Made by a program: the position numbers and the translations under genes. A stretch of DNA of 5,381 bases from assembly GCA_031283975.1 (NCBI GenBank), contig JAITAT010000208.1, positions 1 through 5,381 of the forward strand. The letters run 5' to 3'. The notes beneath the pieces are model-generated. The model was not told the DNA's origin and made no database searches. It worked only from the letters and a program-made list of their open reading frames with translations. Shown in pieces: positions 1-5,381 of the stretch. The DNA is from Synergistaceae bacterium (lineage in GTDB: Bacteria; Synergistota; Synergistia; Synergistales; Synergistaceae). Positions within the stretch are counted from its first letter, which is position 1, and every line of letters begins with the position of its first letter.

Positions 1-749
1 TTTATCACGCATATCCATGTAAACCAGTTCAAAATTAGGAAATTACTGAAAAAAATTCTCCTCGACGACCCTCCGATGAAAAGATATCTCGTCCAGGATT
101 CCCCTAAGTCTCCGTGCGGCTTTCTCTGTTCGCGCCACACCCGCCACGCCATCCCCGCCAGCGGGGCCATCAGCAGCAAAGGCCCTATTGGACCGGCAAA
201 GAAAGCGGACGTTTCGCCGCCGCTATAAGGATAATGTGAAAATGCCAGGTTCAGGTAAAATAACGCCGCGACCTCATACAACAAAAATACCGCCAGGTTT
301 CGCGCTATCAAAAACGTCGGCAGGTAGGCGATCAACCATGTCACGAGCAGACCTTCGGCGGAGCCGCTGATATGAAATACCTGCGACATCAGCGCGATTC
401 CCCCCAACAGGAGAAATCCCGAGAAAAAAAGCAGCAGTTCCGACGCGGTTTCGCGTCCTTTTTTCTCGCAAAAACACGCTCCCGCGACGCTCGCCGCGTA
501 CAGGCCGACGATCAGCGTTATCTTGAGCAGCCGGCCCAACTCCGCCCAGTTGGCGGCGATGAAACTCAAAACGCCCAGCCCTATCATGGTCAGGCCGAGC
601 GCCCAAATCACCACGGGCAATTTTTTCGTCGAAGTGTAACTCGACAAGATTCCTTCCCTGGTCTCCGCCGAGATGATGCCATCGTCGACCCACTTGGAAG
701 ATTCGTCCTTCAAAAAGCGGTGTTTCGCTGCGGATACCTTTCGCTCCAA
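1..749 (-). CDS. DUF2157 domain-containing integral membrane protein, 3' end cut by window edge
   Basis: This gene is partial: 249 codons are open from a TTG start at 749 to the left edge, with no stop. The soluble N-terminus (about residues 1-43) contains W20, VDDGIIS and ETREGIL, the short helical segment that opens DUF2157 proteins. Hydrophobic helices follow at about 45-66 (ending in the family-typical AANW, 65-68), 75-93, 105-122, 133-148, 150-170 and 182-201, and another begins near 233. The stretch around 116-145 (GGIALMSQVFHISG, then a W in the next helix) is the best family hallmark. The family is predicted to be multi-pass and has no established biochemical function, so none is assigned. 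TTG is chosen because GGAGG lies 7 nt upstream, no ATG occurs in frame before residue 55, and the reading starts where homology-like sequence starts. It lies 65 nt downstream of ppdK, beyond a hairpin. DUF2157 genes are often followed by other small membrane-protein genes, which would lie outside this window. The family call is firm; the start is fairly firm. Confidence 0.85.
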   Translation of the reverse strand, partial: MERKVSAAKHRFLKDESSKWVDDGIISAETREGILSSYTSTKKLPVVIWALGLTMIGLGVLSFIAANWAELGRLLKITLIVGLYAASVAGACFCEKKGRETASELLLFFSGFLLLGGIALMSQVFHISGSAEGLLVTWLIAYLPTFLIARNLAVFLLYEVAALFYLNLAFSHYPYSGGETSAFFAGPIGPLLLMAPLAGMAWRVWREQRKPHGDLGESWTRYLFIGGSSRRIFFSNFLILNWFTWICVI

Positions 750-756
750 ATAAATT

Positions 757-761
757 CCTCC
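757..761 (-). promoter_or_regulatory. Ribosome binding site that decides a TTG start
   Basis: On the minus strand GGAGG is followed by seven bases (AATTTAT) and then TTG at 749. It is the only good Shine-Dalgarno sequence near the 5' end of the membrane-protein frame and supports this non-ATG start. A competing GTG-initiated frame starting at 804 sits inside the hairpin stem and has no such site. Confidence 0.7.
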
Positions 762-780
762 AGGGGAAACAGATTGAATC

Positions 781-805
781 GGTGGGCGCGAGTTTCGCGC
801 CCACC
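781..805 (-). terminator. Perfect 10-bp hairpin after ppdK (terminator-like, weak U-tract)
   Basis: The arms GGTGGGCGCG (781-790) and CGCGCCCACC (796-805) pair perfectly around a 5-nt loop. On the minus strand the hairpin begins 9 nt after the ppdK stop codon. The bases that follow it (GATTCAATCTGTTT) are only moderately U-rich, so it is not a textbook intrinsic terminator. It may terminate partially, act with Rho, or stabilise the 3' end of the ppdK transcript while letting some transcription reach the membrane-protein gene. Confidence 0.6.
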
Positions 806-814
806 GCGCGCCGG

Positions 815-3448
815 TTACTTCAATTTACCAAGAGCCGCGTGCGCGGCCGCGAGACGCGCCACCGGAACCCGGAAGGGTGAACAGCTCACGTAATTGAGTC
901 CCAGAGAGTGGCAGAAAGCCACGCTGGACGGATTGCCTCCGTGTTCCCCGCATATTCCTATGCTCAAGTCGGGCCTGACGGAACGTCCCTTTTCCTTGGC
1001 TATCCTCATCAGCCCGCCGACGCCGCTTCTGTCGAGAACGTGGAAGGGGTTGTGCTCCACCACTCCGTCCTCGACGTAGAAACCGAGGAATTTGTTTTCG
1101 GCGTCGTCGCGGGAGTAGCCATATGTGGTCTGAGTGAGGTCGTTCGTGCCGAAGCTGAAAAATTCGGCGTATTCGGCCACCTCGTCGGCTATCATCGCCG
1201 CGCGGGGAACCTCTATCATCGTGCCGACTTTATAACTGACATTGACGCCCTCTTTTTTCATGACCTCGGCGGAAACCCTTCGGGCCATCGCTTCGAGACG
1301 GCGCATCTCTTCCTTGATTCCGACGAGCGGCATCATTATCTCGGGATGAACCGTACGGCCCTTGCGGGAGACTTCACATGCCGCCGATATTATCGCGCGT
1401 ATCTGCATTTCAAAAATTTCGGGATAGACTATTCCAAGGCGGCAGCCCCTGAAGCCCAACATGGGGTTAATTTCGTGCAGATCGTTGGCGCGGGCTATCT
1501 CGGTTTTGATTGTTTTGCCGCGCGCGCTGTCGGGCCCGACCTCGGCGAGTTCTTTTTCCAAATCCGGTATCTTGGGAAGGAATTCGTGCAACGGCGGATC
1601 GAGAAGGCGGATTATGACGGGAAAACCGTCCATGGCCTCGAAAATGCCGACGAAGTCCTCTCTCTGCATCGGTTCGAGACTGGCGAGCGCGTCCACCCGT
1701 TCTTCTTTTGTCGACGCGATTACCATCTTTTGCATCGCGGGCAGGCGATCGGCCGCCATGAACATGTGCTCGGTGCGGCAGAGGCCCACTCCCCGTGCGC
1801 CGAATTCGCGAGCGCGGCGCGCGTCTTCGGGCGTGTCGGCGTTCGCCCATGTTTCGAGCCTGGCCTCCTTGTCGGCATTGTCGAGCAGGGTTTTGAAGTC
1901 GTCCGAGAATTTTGCCTCTATGAGCGGAACCTTGCCCACGATCACCTCGCCCTTGGAACCGTCGAGCGATATGAAATCACCCTTGTTCACGGTCACACCG
2001 CCCACGGTGAACCGCTGCGCTTTCAGGTCGATTTTCACCGTCTCGGCTCCCGACACGCACGGTTTACCCATGCCCCGGGCCACTACGGCCGCGTGACTGG
2101 TCATGCCTCCGTGAGTCGTGAGAACGCCCTGCGCCGCGAAAAGCCCGTGGATGTCATCTGGAGTGGTCTCGGGACGGACAAGTATCACAGGTGTTTTCGC
2201 GCCTTTTTCGGCCGCCTCGTCGGCGTCGAACACGACTTCACCGACAGCGGCGCCCGGAGACGCCGGAAGCCCCTTGGCAAGCGCCTTGTACTTCGCTTTG
2301 GGGTCTATCTGTTGGTGAAGAAGTTGCTCCACCTGATCCGGCGACACGCGCGTCACCGCGGTCTGCGCGTCTATCAGGCCTTCCCGCAGCATATCCATCG
2401 CGATTTTGACTTCGGCGGCGGCGGTACGCTTGCCGTTGCGGGTCTGGAGGATGTAGAGCTTGCCGCGCTCGACGGTGAACTCTATATCCTGCATATCTTT
2501 GTAGTGGTTTTCGAGCAGTTTGGCTATGCGGACGAATTCCCCGTAGACGCCGGGCATGACCTTTTCCAGTTCCGCTATCGGGCTTGGCGTCCTGATGCCG
2601 GCCACCACATCCTCTCCCTGGGCGTTCATCAGATATTCGCCGTAAAGCTTGTTTTCGCCGGTCGCGCCGTCGCGGGTGAAACATACGCCGGTGCCGCAGT
2701 CGTCGCCCAGATTGCCGAACACCATCGACACGACGTTGACGGCCGTTCCGAGGTCCGCCGATATGTTGTTTATCTTGCGGTAAGTATTGGCGCGCGGCGT
2801 GTTCCAACTGCGGAACACAGCGTCGATGGCGAGACGGAGCTGATGCTCGGGGTTGGCCGGGAATTCTTTGCCGGCCTTCCTGACTATCTCTTTATATTCG
2901 CTTATCAGCTTTTTGAGGGAATCGGCGGGAATCTGATGATCGAACTCCACGCCCAGCGACTTGCGAATCTCAGAGAGTTTTTCCTCGAACAATTCCGCGC
3001 TCACTTCGAGCACAACGTCCGAGAACATCTGTATGAACCTGCGATAGCTGTCGTAGGCGAAACGGACGTCGCCCGATACGCGCGCCAATGCCTCGGCGGT
3101 GTCGTCGTTCAAGCCCAGATTCAATATGGTATCCATCATGCCCGGCATCGATACCGGCGCGCCGGAACGGACGGATACGAGCAGTGGATTATCGAGGGAG
3201 CCAAACTTTTTGCCGGTGGAGGTCTCGACGCGGGAGACGGCGGAGATGACATCCGGCCAGATTTGGTCGAGCAGGTTTCCGCCCTGCGTCCAATAAGCCT
3301 TGCAGGCTTCTGTCGTTATGATGAATCCGGGCGGCACCGGAAGCCCGATCTTACTCATCTGGGCGAGGTTGGCGCCCTTGCCGCCGAGAAGGGCTCTCAT
3401 GCTGGCGTCGCCCTCGTTGAAGTCATAAACGTACTTTTTGTCTGCCAT
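815..3448 (-). CDS. ppdK: Pyruvate, phosphate dikinase
   Basis: This cytoplasmic enzyme interconverts ATP + Pi + pyruvate and AMP + PPi + phosphoenolpyruvate. In anaerobes it often runs as a PPi-linked glycolytic step or supplies PEP for gluconeogenesis. At 877 aa it is full length for the family. The N-terminal ATP-grasp domain (about 1-340) shows LLGGKGANLAQM (20-31), SVRSGAPVSMPGMMDT (92-107), GTGVCFTRD (252-260) and QTRNGKRTA (335-343). The swivelling phosphohistidine domain (about 390-505) has THGGMTSHAAVVARG with the phosphate-accepting His452; the adjacent Thr450 is the position phosphorylated by regulatory proteins in plants and some bacteria. The C-terminal PEP/pyruvate barrel (about 520-877) has GLCRTEHMF (555-563), LLDPPLHEFLP (615-625), NPMLGFRG (661-668), EVPRAAM (746-752), FGTNDLTQ (766-773) and GICGEHGG with catalytic Cys833. 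The ATG start follows a perfect AAGGAGGT by 7 nt. No regulatory kinase/phosphorylase gene for Thr450 is in the window. No key residue is missing. Confidence 0.98.
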   Translation of the reverse strand: MADKKYVYDFNEGDASMRALLGGKGANLAQMSKIGLPVPPGFIITTEACKAYWTQGGNLLDQIWPDVISAVSRVETSTGKKFGSLDNPLLVSVRSGAPVSMPGMMDTILNLGLNDDTAEALARVSGDVRFAYDSYRRFIQMFSDVVLEVSAELFEEKLSEIRKSLGVEFDHQIPADSLKKLISEYKEIVRKAGKEFPANPEHQLRLAIDAVFRSWNTPRANTYRKINNISADLGTAVNVVSMVFGNLGDDCGTGVCFTRDGATGENKLYGEYLMNAQGEDVVAGIRTPSPIAELEKVMPGVYGEFVRIAKLLENHYKDMQDIEFTVERGKLYILQTRNGKRTAAAEVKIAMDMLREGLIDAQTAVTRVSPDQVEQLLHQQIDPKAKYKALAKGLPASPGAAVGEVVFDADEAAEKGAKTPVILVRPETTPDDIHGLFAAQGVLTTHGGMTSHAAVVARGMGKPCVSGAETVKIDLKAQRFTVGGVTVNKGDFISLDGSKGEVIVGKVPLIEAKFSDDFKTLLDNADKEARLETWANADTPEDARRAREFGARGVGLCRTEHMFMAADRLPAMQKMVIASTKEERVDALASLEPMQREDFVGIFEAMDGFPVIIRLLDPPLHEFLPKIPDLEKELAEVGPDSARGKTIKTEIARANDLHEINPMLGFRGCRLGIVYPEIFEMQIRAIISAACEVSRKGRTVHPEIMMPLVGIKEEMRRLEAMARRVSAEVMKKEGVNVSYKVGTMIEVPRAAMIADEVAEYAEFFSFGTNDLTQTTYGYSRDDAENKFLGFYVEDGVVEHNPFHVLDRSGVGGLMRIAKEKGRSVRPDLSIGICGEHGGNPSSVAFCHSLGLNYVSCSPFRVPVARLAAAHAALGKLK

Positions 3449-3455
3449 ATCTGTT

Positions 3456-3463
3456 ACCTCCTT
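3456..3463 (-). promoter_or_regulatory. Consensus Shine-Dalgarno of ppdK
   Basis: On the minus strand AAGGAGGT lies 7 nt before the ATG at 3448. The perfect anti-16S match suggests very efficient translation, as expected for an abundant central-metabolism enzyme. Confidence 0.85.
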
Positions 3464-3515
3464 AGTTATTTTGTGTTATCGCGTCGCCGCGCGCAAATAG
3501 CAAATCTTCAACCAT

Positions 3516-3545
3516 ATTATATCCCAAAAAAATTTTTTACGGCAT
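3516..3545 (-). promoter_or_regulatory. Likely sigma-70-type promoter of ppdK
   Basis: A perfect TATAAT reads on the minus strand at 3521-3516. The best -35 candidate is ATGCCG (3545-3540), which matches TTGACA at only three positions with an 18-bp spacer. The spacer contains an A6T7 run when read on the minus strand. Transcription would start near 3509, giving a leader of about 60 nt that contains the SD. The -10 box is convincing; the -35 is weak, so activation or the A/T tract may compensate. Confidence 0.55.
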
Positions 3546-3591
3546 TAGTACGCGCCTCTTTTTTCAACAACAGGCACGAGTATGTTTATCA

Positions 3592-3610
3592 GCGGAGACG
3601 CGGTCTCCGC
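3592..3610 (-). terminator. 8-bp hairpin downstream of the nitroreductase gene (terminator-like, no U-tract)
   Basis: GCGGAGAC (3592-3599) and GTCTCCGC (3603-3610) pair perfectly around a 3-nt loop. On the minus strand it lies 25 nt past the nitroreductase stop. The following bases (TGATAAACATACTCG) are not a U-tract. It also lies upstream of the ppdK promoter, so it could separate the two transcripts. Confidence 0.45.
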
Positions 3611-3635
3611 CTCCGTATTCGTCAGGCGCTCCCGT

Positions 3636-4160
3636 TCAATCCACGTACTTTATCTTGTCCGGCTCCATTTCGTGGGCATCCTTCGCGGTGTCCGGCAAGC
3701 CTATCGATATCGCTATCGCGAACTCGTAGTTTGGGGGAAATTTCAACAGCTTGTTGAAATAGTCCTCTCTGGGCCCCTGAAACGCTCCGATCGGCAAGCC
3801 CAATATCACGCTTCCCAACCCCAGGGACTGAGCCGCCAGAGCCATCGTCTGCACCAGTATGCCCGCGTCGAGTTTGCTCCACTCCCAATCTTTTTCGGCG
3901 CTTATGAAGACGACGACCGGAGCGTCATAAAAAATATCTTCGTGCTTGAGTCCGAGAATTTTCTTGGCCTCCGCGTTGACCTCGGCCACGACGGATTTGT
4001 TTCGCACGACCGTCATGTGCCAGGGCTGTTTGTTGCGCGCGCTCGGCGCCTCTCGGGCGGACGTCAGAATTGCGTCGAGCTGTTCCCGCGTAATTTGCTC
4101 CTTCTTGTAAGCGCGGATGCTCCTGCGATTGGAAATAGCTTCTAGTACCGGATTGCTCAT
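3636..4160 (-). CDS. Nitroreductase-family FMN oxidoreductase
   Basis: This is a complete 174-aa cytoplasmic flavoprotein of the nitroreductase superfamily, whose members use FMN and NAD(P)H to reduce nitro compounds, quinones or other acceptors, usually as dimers. The FMN-binding start motif NRRSIRAYKKEQIT (11-24) and the second phosphate/FMN segment APSARNKQPWHMTVV (38-52, including the typical N-Q-P-W) are clear. DAGILVQTMALAAQSLGLGS (98-117) is the conserved dimer-interface helix and turn, and AIAISIGLPD (148-157) is the C-terminal strand before the short tail. Its length is at the short end of the family, and no extra FeS or other domain is fused. The ATG at 4160 follows AAGGAGGT by 6 nt. 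The gene has its own promoter and is divergent from the ABC operon. The physiological substrate cannot be read from the sequence. The superfamily call is secure; a specific activity is not. Confidence 0.93.
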   Translation of the reverse strand: MSNPVLEAISNRRSIRAYKKEQITREQLDAILTSAREAPSARNKQPWHMTVVRNKSVVAEVNAEAKKILGLKHEDIFYDAPVVVFISAEKDWEWSKLDAGILVQTMALAAQSLGLGSVILGLPIGAFQGPREDYFNKLLKFPPNYEFAIAISIGLPDTAKDAHEMEPDKIKYVD

Positions 4161-4166
4161 GACAAA

Positions 4167-4174
4167 ACCTCCTT
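4167..4174 (-). promoter_or_regulatory. Consensus Shine-Dalgarno of the nitroreductase gene
   Basis: On the minus strand AAGGAGGT is 6 nt upstream of the ATG at 4160. It fixes the start codon, and its match to the ppdK SD indicates the same host translation style. Confidence 0.85.
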
Positions 4175-4223
4175 GGATTCAAATCTCCGGACGTGTTCGA
4201 CCGTGGCCGGCTCATATTACAAA

Positions 4224-4251
4224 ATTATAACCCAGCGAAAGAAAATATGAC
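4224..4251 (-). promoter_or_regulatory. Likely sigma-70-type promoter of the nitroreductase gene
   Basis: A perfect TATAAT reads on the minus strand at 4229-4224. The upstream candidates for -35 are poor: GTCATA (4251-4246, 16-bp spacer) matches TTGACA at three positions. The start would fall near 4217, giving a leader of roughly 57 nt, very like that of ppdK. Confidence 0.5.
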
Positions 4252-4288
4252 CGGATCGCGGCTGACGAATGGACAGGAATTCACACGC

Positions 4289-4316
4289 TTGACAATATGG
4301 AAAATGCGTATAAACT
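4289..4316 (+). promoter_or_regulatory. Likely promoter of the ABC importer operon
   Basis: A perfect -35 box TTGACA (4289-4294) faces the ABC operon. With a 16-bp spacer the -10 would be TAAACT (4311-4316, four of six matches). TATAAA at 4309-4314 fits the consensus better but leaves only a 14-bp spacer. A strong -35 combined with a compromised -10 or spacer is typical of regulated promoters. The start would be near 4322, with a leader of about 60 nt containing a very AT-rich block (4330-4350). Confidence 0.5.
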
Positions 4317-4327
4317 ATCCCTAGTTT
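4312..4327. promoter_or_regulatory. Palindrome over the -10/start region of the ABC promoter (candidate operator)
   Basis: AAACTA (4312-4317), TCCC, TAGTTT (4322-4327) is a perfect 6-bp inverted repeat with a 4-bp centre. It overlaps the putative -10 box and predicted start site, where a bound repressor would block RNA polymerase. No regulator gene is in the window, so the operator role is inferred from position and symmetry alone. Confidence 0.35.
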
Positions 4328-4351
4328 TCCTATTAAATATATATGTTTAAA

Positions 4352-4366
4352 GTGACATTTTGACAC
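4352..4366. promoter_or_regulatory. Imperfect dyad GTGNCA-N3-TGNCAC in the ABC leader
   Basis: GTGACATTTTGACAC has ten of its 15 bases in symmetric pairs. It lies 19 nt before the ABC ATPase start, between the promoter and a G-rich ribosome-binding stretch. It could be a protein-binding site, but an arrangement this short may also arise by chance. Confidence 0.2.
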
Positions 4367-4385
4367 GCGGCATGGGGGAATAGGA

Positions 4386-5162
4386 ATGGGCGGGGACGCC
4401 GTAATCCATATCGAACATCTGTCGAAATCTTACGAATCGGAAAAGGGCGCGAAAACTTATGTGCTTGACAACGTCAGCCTGGATATACCGAGGGGAGAGT
4501 TTCATGTTTTTCGTGGGTGGAGCGGCTGCGGGAAATCAACGCTGCTCAATGTCATAGCGGGCTTTGTCCCCAAAAGCGGCGGCCGGGTGACAGTAAACGG
4601 CCGCGATATCGAGGGGCCGGGCAGGGAACGCGGCGTCGTCTTTCAGAACGCCGACGCGGCCATCTTTCCATGGAATACGGTTTGGAAAAATGTCGAATAT
4701 GGGCTCAGGATCAAAGGCACGCCGAAAGCCGAACGCGACGCGATCGTTCGCAGGTGCATCAAGATCGTCGGGCTTGAGACGCACGAGAACAAATACCCGG
4801 ATGAACTTTCGGGAGGAATGAAACAGCGCGTACAGATCGCGCGGAGCATCGCGAACGACTCCGAGATTCTGATTATGGACGAACCGTTCGGAGCGCTGGA
4901 CGCGCAAACGCGCCGCCTGATGCAGAAGGAAGTCGTCGGTATATGGAAGGAAACCGGAAAAACCATCCTTTTTGTCACTCATGACATTCAGGAGGCGGTT
5001 TCCCTGGGACAGAAAGTCAGCATAATGTCGCGTTCGCCAAACGCGACTATCATCGAGACGATCGAGATTGGGGTTCCGTATCCGCGAAAGATCAACAACG
5101 CGCAAGTCGCCGATTTTATTCAGCGGATTCAAGGGTTCTTCGATGTCGAATACGAGATATAA
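4386..5162 (+). CDS. ABC transporter ATP-binding protein, nitrate/sulfonate/taurine (SsuB/TauB-like) family
   Basis: This 258-aa ATPase powers an importer from the cytoplasmic face of the inner membrane. All nucleotide-binding motifs are present in order: Walker A GWSGCGKST (44-52, Lys50), Q-loop Gln87 in VVFQNADAAIFPW, signature LSGGMKQRVQIARS (141-154), Walker B ILIMDEP (161-167, catalytic Glu166), D-loop GALDA (169-173) and H-loop His199 in VTHD. The FPW after the Q-loop and the short C-terminus without a regulatory domain fit the SsuB/TauB/NrtD group. The Walker A proline usual in this family (GPSGCGKST) is replaced by Trp45; the invariant residues are intact. The ATG is preceded by GGGGG at a 7-nt spacing; no other in-frame start precedes the conserved strand. 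The permease follows directly. The substrate (sulfonate, nitrate, taurine, pyrimidine precursor or other) cannot be told from the ATPase. Confidence 0.93.
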   Translation: MGGDAVIHIEHLSKSYESEKGAKTYVLDNVSLDIPRGEFHVFRGWSGCGKSTLLNVIAGFVPKSGGRVTVNGRDIEGPGRERGVVFQNADAAIFPWNTVWKNVEYGLRIKGTPKAERDAIVRRCIKIVGLETHENKYPDELSGGMKQRVQIARSIANDSEILIMDEPFGALDAQTRRLMQKEVVGIWKETGKTILFVTHDIQEAVSLGQKVSIMSRSPNATIIETIEIGVPYPRKINNAQVADFIQRIQGFFDVEYEI

Positions 5163-5175
5163 GGCCGGGGTGAAT

Positions 5176-5381
5176 ATGGGTTCGCCGGAAAAGGAGACGA
5201 GGAATAAAATTTTCAACGTTTTGTTGAAGAAAGGCGTGGTCACGTTAGCGCTGATACTCGTCATCTGGCAGTTGGCTTCGCTCTTCAACGACGCCAATTT
5301 CCTGCCGGGACCCGCTCAGACCTTGAAGGGGGGATGGGAGATTGTTGAAAACGGAGTGCTGTTCGACTACGTCGCGATAAG
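5176..5381 (+). CDS. ABC transporter permease, SsuC/TauC-like, N-terminal fragment cut by window edge
   Basis: The first 68 codons are open to the right edge. A charged N-terminus (1-20) precedes a first membrane helix at about 21-36 (VVTLALILVIWQLASL, with the W that is common here). NFLPGPAQTL (41-50) then matches the family's LP-P motif that follows helix 1, and the next stretch would lead to the transmembrane core. It begins 13 nt after the ATPase stop, so the two are surely co-transcribed and form one importer. The start is uncertain. An in-frame GTG lies at 5170. An in-frame ATG at 5143, preceded by AAGGG, would overlap the ATPase end by 20 nt and add 11 residues. The coupling EAA loop that would confirm the permease lies outside the window. 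Confidence 0.85.
   Translation, partial: MGSPEKETRNKIFNVLLKKGVVTLALILVIWQLASLFNDANFLPGPAQTLKGGWEIVENGVLFDYVAI

Noticed and set aside
274..804. A 176-codon minus-strand frame starting with GTG inside the hairpin at 781-805
   Set aside because: It is out of frame with the DUF2157 protein, has no SD, and its product is Arg/Gly-rich with no membrane helices or domain. The TTG-started frame on the same strand has an SD and clear family features.
372..893. A 173-codon plus-strand frame opposite the membrane-protein gene and the ppdK 3' end
   Set aside because: It overlaps two supported minus-strand genes and the hairpin, has low-complexity Arg/Gln-rich sequence, and has no recognisable motif.
3493..3505. 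Short direct repeat GCAAATA-GCAAAT near the predicted ppdK transcription start
   Set aside because: Two 6-bp copies are easily due to chance, with no further copies or symmetry to suggest a binding site.
908..3757. A 949-codon open frame on the plus strand, opposite ppdK
   Set aside because: It is in exact codon register with ppdK on the other strand, which carries all PPDK catalytic motifs and a perfect SD. The antisense product shows no recognisable domain, is rich in His, Arg and Gly, and is explained by avoidance of TTA, CTA and TCA codons in ppdK.
3582..4145. A 187-codon plus-strand frame opposite the nitroreductase gene
   Set aside because: It is antisense in exact codon register to a well-supported nitroreductase, so it is a composition artefact like the one opposite ppdK.
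4372..4383. A three-codon mini-ORF (ATG GGG GAA TAG) just before the ABC ATPase start
   Set aside because: It is too short to judge, is out of frame with the ATPase, and sits where the SD should be. It is most likely a chance ATG in the G-rich ribosome-binding stretch.
4161..4385. Searched the divergent intergenic region for riboswitches, tRNA or small RNA genes
   Set aside because: Apart from the two promoters, the palindrome and the weak dyad, I saw no conserved riboswitch core (for example TPP or cobalamin) and no cloverleaf.
4536..5297. A 253-codon minus-strand frame opposite the ABC ATPase and permease start
   Set aside because: The plus strand encodes all ABC ATPase motifs here. The antisense product has no family features and crosses the junction of two co-transcribed genes.

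Overview
This window looks like chromosomal housekeeping DNA from a bacterium with moderately high GC content. Coding regions favour G/C at third positions, while the intergenic gaps are AT-rich. Two genes carry a full AAGGAGGT Shine-Dalgarno sequence, and the promoters resemble the sigma-70 type. Pyruvate phosphate dikinase, a small nitroreductase and a nitrate/sulfonate/taurine-type ABC importer together suggest a fermentative or anaerobic heterotroph. The overall feel is of a Gram-negative anaerobe such as a member of Synergistota, but that is a weak guess from style alone; no marker gene is present.

Left part, minus strand. Positions 1-749 hold the N-terminal 249 codons of a DUF2157 multi-pass membrane protein. 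It starts at a TTG codon and runs off the left edge. A perfect 10-bp hairpin (781-805) separates it from a complete pyruvate phosphate dikinase gene, ppdK (815-3448, 877 aa), which has all its catalytic motifs. Its leader (3449-3635) carries a strong SD and a TATAAT box behind an A7T6 tract. Next is a complete 174-aa nitroreductase-family flavoprotein gene (3636-4160) with its own SD, its own TATAAT box and a downstream hairpin. The three genes share a strand, but the two complete ones each appear to have their own promoter.

Right part, plus strand. A 225-bp divergent region (4161-4385) contains the nitroreductase promoter and, facing the other way, a promoter with a perfect TTGACA box. A 16-bp palindrome overlaps its -10 and start region, and an imperfect dyad lies further down. 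This region drives an ABC importer operon: a complete ATPase (4386-5162, 258 aa) and the first 68 codons of its permease (from 5176), cut by the right edge. The substrate-binding protein is not in the window.

How the genes work together: PPDK interconverts pyruvate and PEP at central carbon metabolism. The ATPase and permease form two of the three parts of one importer. The DUF2157 protein and the nitroreductase have no visible functional link to either. I found no mobile element, CRISPR array, tRNA, rRNA or convincing new system. The best second-look items are the operator-like palindrome at the ABC promoter, the Walker A substitution in the ATPase, and the U-tract-poor hairpins after ppdK and the nitroreductase gene.
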